A program made the position numbers and the translations under genes. Of a stretch of 29,492 bases of DNA, positions 24,194 to 29,492 are shown piece after piece; position 1 is the stretch's first letter, and every line of letters starts with the position of its first letter. This DNA comes from JBQTIU01 sp052387815 (GTDB lineage Bacteria; Pseudomonadota; Alphaproteobacteria; CACIAM-22H2). The stretch covers positions 1 to 29,492 of the forward strand of contig JBQTIU010000084.1 of NCBI GenBank assembly GCA_052387815.1. Reading direction: 5' to 3'. The notes under the pieces were generated by a model that saw only the letters and a program-made list of their open reading frames with translations, was not told the origin of the DNA and ran no database searches.

Positions 24194-25639
24194 ATGACGA
24201 ATGCGCTCTACTACGGCGACAATCTGAAGGTCCTGCGCGAGAGCATCGCCGCCGAATCGGTGGACCTTGTCTATCTCGATCCGCCGTTCAACTCCAACGC
24301 CACCTACAATGTCCTGTTCAAATCGCTGTCCGGCACGGCGTCGGAGGCGCAGATTGAAGCCTTCGACGACATGTGGCACTGGGGCGAGGAAGCGGCCCGC
24401 GCCTACGACGAAGTGTTGAACTCCGCGCGCACCGAGGCGGCCGAGCTGCTGCGCGCACTCCGCGGCTTCCTCGGCGAAAACGACATGATGGCGTATCTCG
24501 CCATGATGGCGGTGCGTCTCATTGAGTTGCGGCGAGTTCTCAAACCAATTGGCACTCTATATCTCCACTGCGATCCGACAGCGAGCCATTATCTAAAAAT
24601 TTTACTCGACGGAATCTTCGGAAAGGAGAATTTTAGAAACGAAATAACTTGGTGCTATCGGAAATGGTCTGTAGCTGCGGGCCAGTTCGCCCGTAACCAT
24701 GACGTGATTCTGTTCTACTCCAACGCTCCTGAGGGGCACACTTTCAACGTTCAGTATGTCGATGTGTCCGCAGGCACGAAGCGCCGCTGGAAGGGGAAGA
24801 AGCAACAGGCATACTTCGAGGATGGCATAAGGAAAGCAACTAGCGTTGAGGTTGATGCGAAGACACCCTGTCCTGACTGGTGGACAATCTCGATCATCAA
24901 TCCGAACGCCGCGGAGCGCCTAGGGTATCCCACGCAGAAGCCGCTAGCCCTCCTCGATCGCATCGTCAGCGCGTCGTCCAATCCGGGCGATCTGGTACTC
25001 GATCCCTTCTGCGGTTGCGGCACCGCCGTTCACGCTGCCCATAAACTCGAACGGCGCTGGATCGGCATCGACATCACGCATCTCGCCATTTCGCTCATCG
25101 AACGGCGACTGAAAGACGCTTTTCCGGGGATCGGCTACGAGGTGTACGGCACGCCGAAGGACCTCGCCGGCGCCATCGACCTTGCGAGGCGAGACAAGTA
25201 CCAATTCCAATGGTGGGCGGTTGGACAGGTCGGCGCACGACCCTATGGCGGAAAAAGGAAGGGTCCCGATCGCGGCATTGACGGCCTGCTTCACTTCAAA
25301 CCCGACGGCAAGACGACCGAGACAGCCATCGTCTCGGTCAAGGGAGGTGAAAGCGTCGGGGTCGGAGCGGTCCGCGACCTTCACTCGGTGATCGAACGCG
25401 AGAAGGCCAAGATCGGCGTTCTGATCACGGCGGCGCTACCTACGCGCGCCATGGATAAGGAAGCGGCGGCCACCGGATTCTACGAATGCGATGCCGGCAA
25501 GTTTCCACGCCTGCAAATCATCACCCTGGCGGAACTGTTTCAAGGCAAGCGACCGCGCATTCCGCTGGTCGACCCCTCGGCTACATTCCGTACCGCAGCC
25601 CGCGAGAAACCCGACAAGCAAAACAATTTCGGCTTTTGA
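24194..25639 (+). CDS. DNA methyltransferase fused to an Mrr-like nuclease domain
   Basis: A 481-residue two-domain protein. Residues 1-310 are an N6-adenine or N4-cytosine methyltransferase with motif order IV then I: DPPF at 29-32 and DPFCGCGTA from 270 (SAM-binding), with the target-recognition region between (about 60-260). Residues about 320-450 match the Mrr-type PD-(D/E)xK fold: PDRGIDGLLHF (D363), IVSVKGG (K383), VRDLHSVIEREKAKIGVLITAALPT and EAAATGFYE. Such fusions occur in other bacteria, often annotated only as methyltransferase. The position between imuB and dnaE2 is unusual. The middle third is AT-rich for this genome (23 of 60 bases G or C at 24601-24660), implying horizontal origin. 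ATG 24194 is preferred to GTG 24185 because of TAAAGG. Its stop overlaps an ATG in the dnaE2 frame (TGATG). Confidence 0.86.
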   Translation: MTNALYYGDNLKVLRESIAAESVDLVYLDPPFNSNATYNVLFKSLSGTASEAQIEAFDDMWHWGEEAARAYDEVLNSARTEAAELLRALRGFLGENDMMAYLAMMAVRLIELRRVLKPIGTLYLHCDPTASHYLKILLDGIFGKENFRNEITWCYRKWSVAAGQFARNHDVILFYSNAPEGHTFNVQYVDVSAGTKRRWKGKKQQAYFEDGIRKATSVEVDAKTPCPDWWTISIINPNAAERLGYPTQKPLALLDRIVSASSNPGDLVLDPFCGCGTAVHAAHKLERRWIGIDITHLAISLIERRLKDAFPGIGYEVYGTPKDLAGAIDLARRDKYQFQWWAVGQVGARPYGGKRKGPDRGIDGLLHFKPDGKTTETAIVSVKGGESVGVGAVRDLHSVIEREKAKIGVLITAALPTRAMDKEAAATGFYECDAGKFPRLQIITLAELFQGKRPRIPLVDPSATFRTAAREKPDKQNNFGF

Positions 25640-25725
25640 TGGACCGACGAGTGTGGGAGTTGATCTTACCGCGATGGCGGTTTGAAACCCGGTTCGACGG
25701 AAAGTCGAGTGTCGTGAGCTTCCCC

Positions 25726-28950
<3,225 letters not shown>

Positions 28951-29170
28951 AGGAGTGGAGGTGCAGGCAGTTCAGGGAACACTAGTCTCTGCTAGCCAAA
29001 CGCGGAAACCAGCAGGATGCCGCGATCGGCGATCGAGCCCTTTTCTGTGCCGTTGCAAGCGGAGCGGGAAATAAGACTAAACAACCTGCAGATTCTCCCG
29101 ACCCTCCCATTAGGGTCCCGGCGCACTTCGTGCGGTCACCGGAGCAGGGCCCTGCTGGCGGGGGTTTGCG
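28951..29170 (+). other. Non-coding region with hairpins before the RHS-type gene
   Basis: No gene is apparent in these 220 bases. A short inverted repeat, CGATC-ggc-GATCG (29023-29035), with TTTT shortly after (29041-29044) could be a weak dnaE2 terminator. TTGCAA at 29053-29058 is a possible -35, but no good -10 follows. Three stem-loops then follow in close order: GACCCT/AGGGTC (29100-29117), CGCAC/GTGCG (29122-29134) and the 14-base palindrome AGCAGGGCCCTGCT (29143-29156). They would sit in the leader of the next transcript. Confidence 0.4.
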
Positions 29171-29492
29171 ATGGTTGCGATTTTCACCGGTTCGGGCGCG
29201 GGTCTGGAGCGCGGGTCGGGTTCGGTACTGGGCAAGGCAGGATTGTTGGGGAGTTCGTCGCTTGGCCGGGGTGGCGAGCAACTTTTCCTCAATGCGGCAA
29301 CGGGCAATCTCGTCATCAATCGGGAGGACGAGTTCCTGGTTGGCCGCGGCCCGGATGTCGCGATCGCCCGCACCTACAACAGCCTCGCGGATGTCGGCGA
29401 CGACAATAACGACAATTGGCGGCAGAGCACGGACCGGCGGATTTTCGACTTCATCGGCCCGCTCAACGCGTGGGGCAGCAGCGTCAAGCGCG
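29171..29492 (+). CDS. N-terminal part of an RHS/YD-type giant protein
   Basis: The gene starts at 29171 and runs off the right edge; 107 codons are visible. The sequence VLGKAGLLGSSSLGRGGEQLFLNAATGNLVINREDEFLVGRGPDVAIARTYNSLAD matches the conserved opening of large alphaproteobacterial RHS- or YD-repeat proteins. In these, a stretch of the type ATGNLVI..DE.L.GRGPD..I.RTYNS precedes the repeat shell. It lacks a classical signal peptide, as is common for these proteins. Members often end in variable toxin tips or calcium-binding repeats, but that part lies outside the window. The ribosome site (GGGGGT) is only fair. It appears separate from the SOS operon because a 220-base leader intervenes. 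Confidence 0.65.
   Translation, partial: MVAIFTGSGAGLERGSGSVLGKAGLLGSSSLGRGGEQLFLNAATGNLVINREDEFLVGRGPDVAIARTYNSLADVGDDNNDNWRQSTDRRIFDFIGPLNAWGSSVKR

Noticed and set aside
24082..25725. Target-site duplication flanking the methyltransferase gene
   Set aside because: Only a GTTCGA match is shared by both junctions, too short to be meaningful, and no inverted terminal repeats are visible.

Overview
The window is about 29.5 kb of very GC-rich, densely coding DNA from an alphaproteobacterium; a Rhodospirillales- or Hyphomicrobiales-like soil or water organism would fit. The evidence is the GC content, the imuA-imuB-dnaE2 mutasome preceded by an alphaproteobacterial LexA box (GAAC-N7-GAAC), and tandem TRAP and Liv-type uptake systems. 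I see no rRNA, tRNA, CRISPR array or insertion sequence. No stretch longer than about 220 bases lacks a gene.

Layout. (1) 1-3141, minus strand: a FecR-like secreted protein, a CHASE2-adenylate cyclase and the first 64 codons of a caspase-like protease, probably one signalling unit. (2) 3284-4804, plus: glycerol-3-phosphate dehydrogenase. (3) 4938-11323, plus: a TRAP transporter (dctP, dctQ, dctM) followed without real gaps by a metal-dependent amidohydrolase, a SelA-like PLP enzyme and an M14-type zinc deacylase. This looks like a catabolic operon for an unidentified organic acid or N-acyl compound. (4) 11450-13826: a DUF4242 protein and a large secreted alpha/beta hydrolase. (5) 13929-19763: a branched-chain-type ABC importer with a fused permease-ATPase, followed by an iron-type alcohol dehydrogenase. 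(6) 19796-21631, minus: a universal stress protein and a ferritin-like diiron protein. (7) 21843-28950, plus: imuA, imuB, a DNA methyltransferase fused to an Mrr-like nuclease domain, and dnaE2. (8) 29171 to the right edge: the N-terminus of an RHS/YD-type giant protein behind a leader rich in hairpins.

Working logic. Blocks 3-5 form a continuous plus-strand run of two uptake systems around several hydrolytic and redox enzymes, suggesting import and breakdown of one or two related substrates. Block 7 is the SOS mutagenesis cassette: ImuA and ImuB recruit the error-prone polymerase DnaE2 at damaged DNA. The most unusual feature is the methyltransferase-nuclease gene placed between imuB and dnaE2. 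It should be co-transcribed under LexA control, and its middle third is clearly AT-richer than its surroundings.
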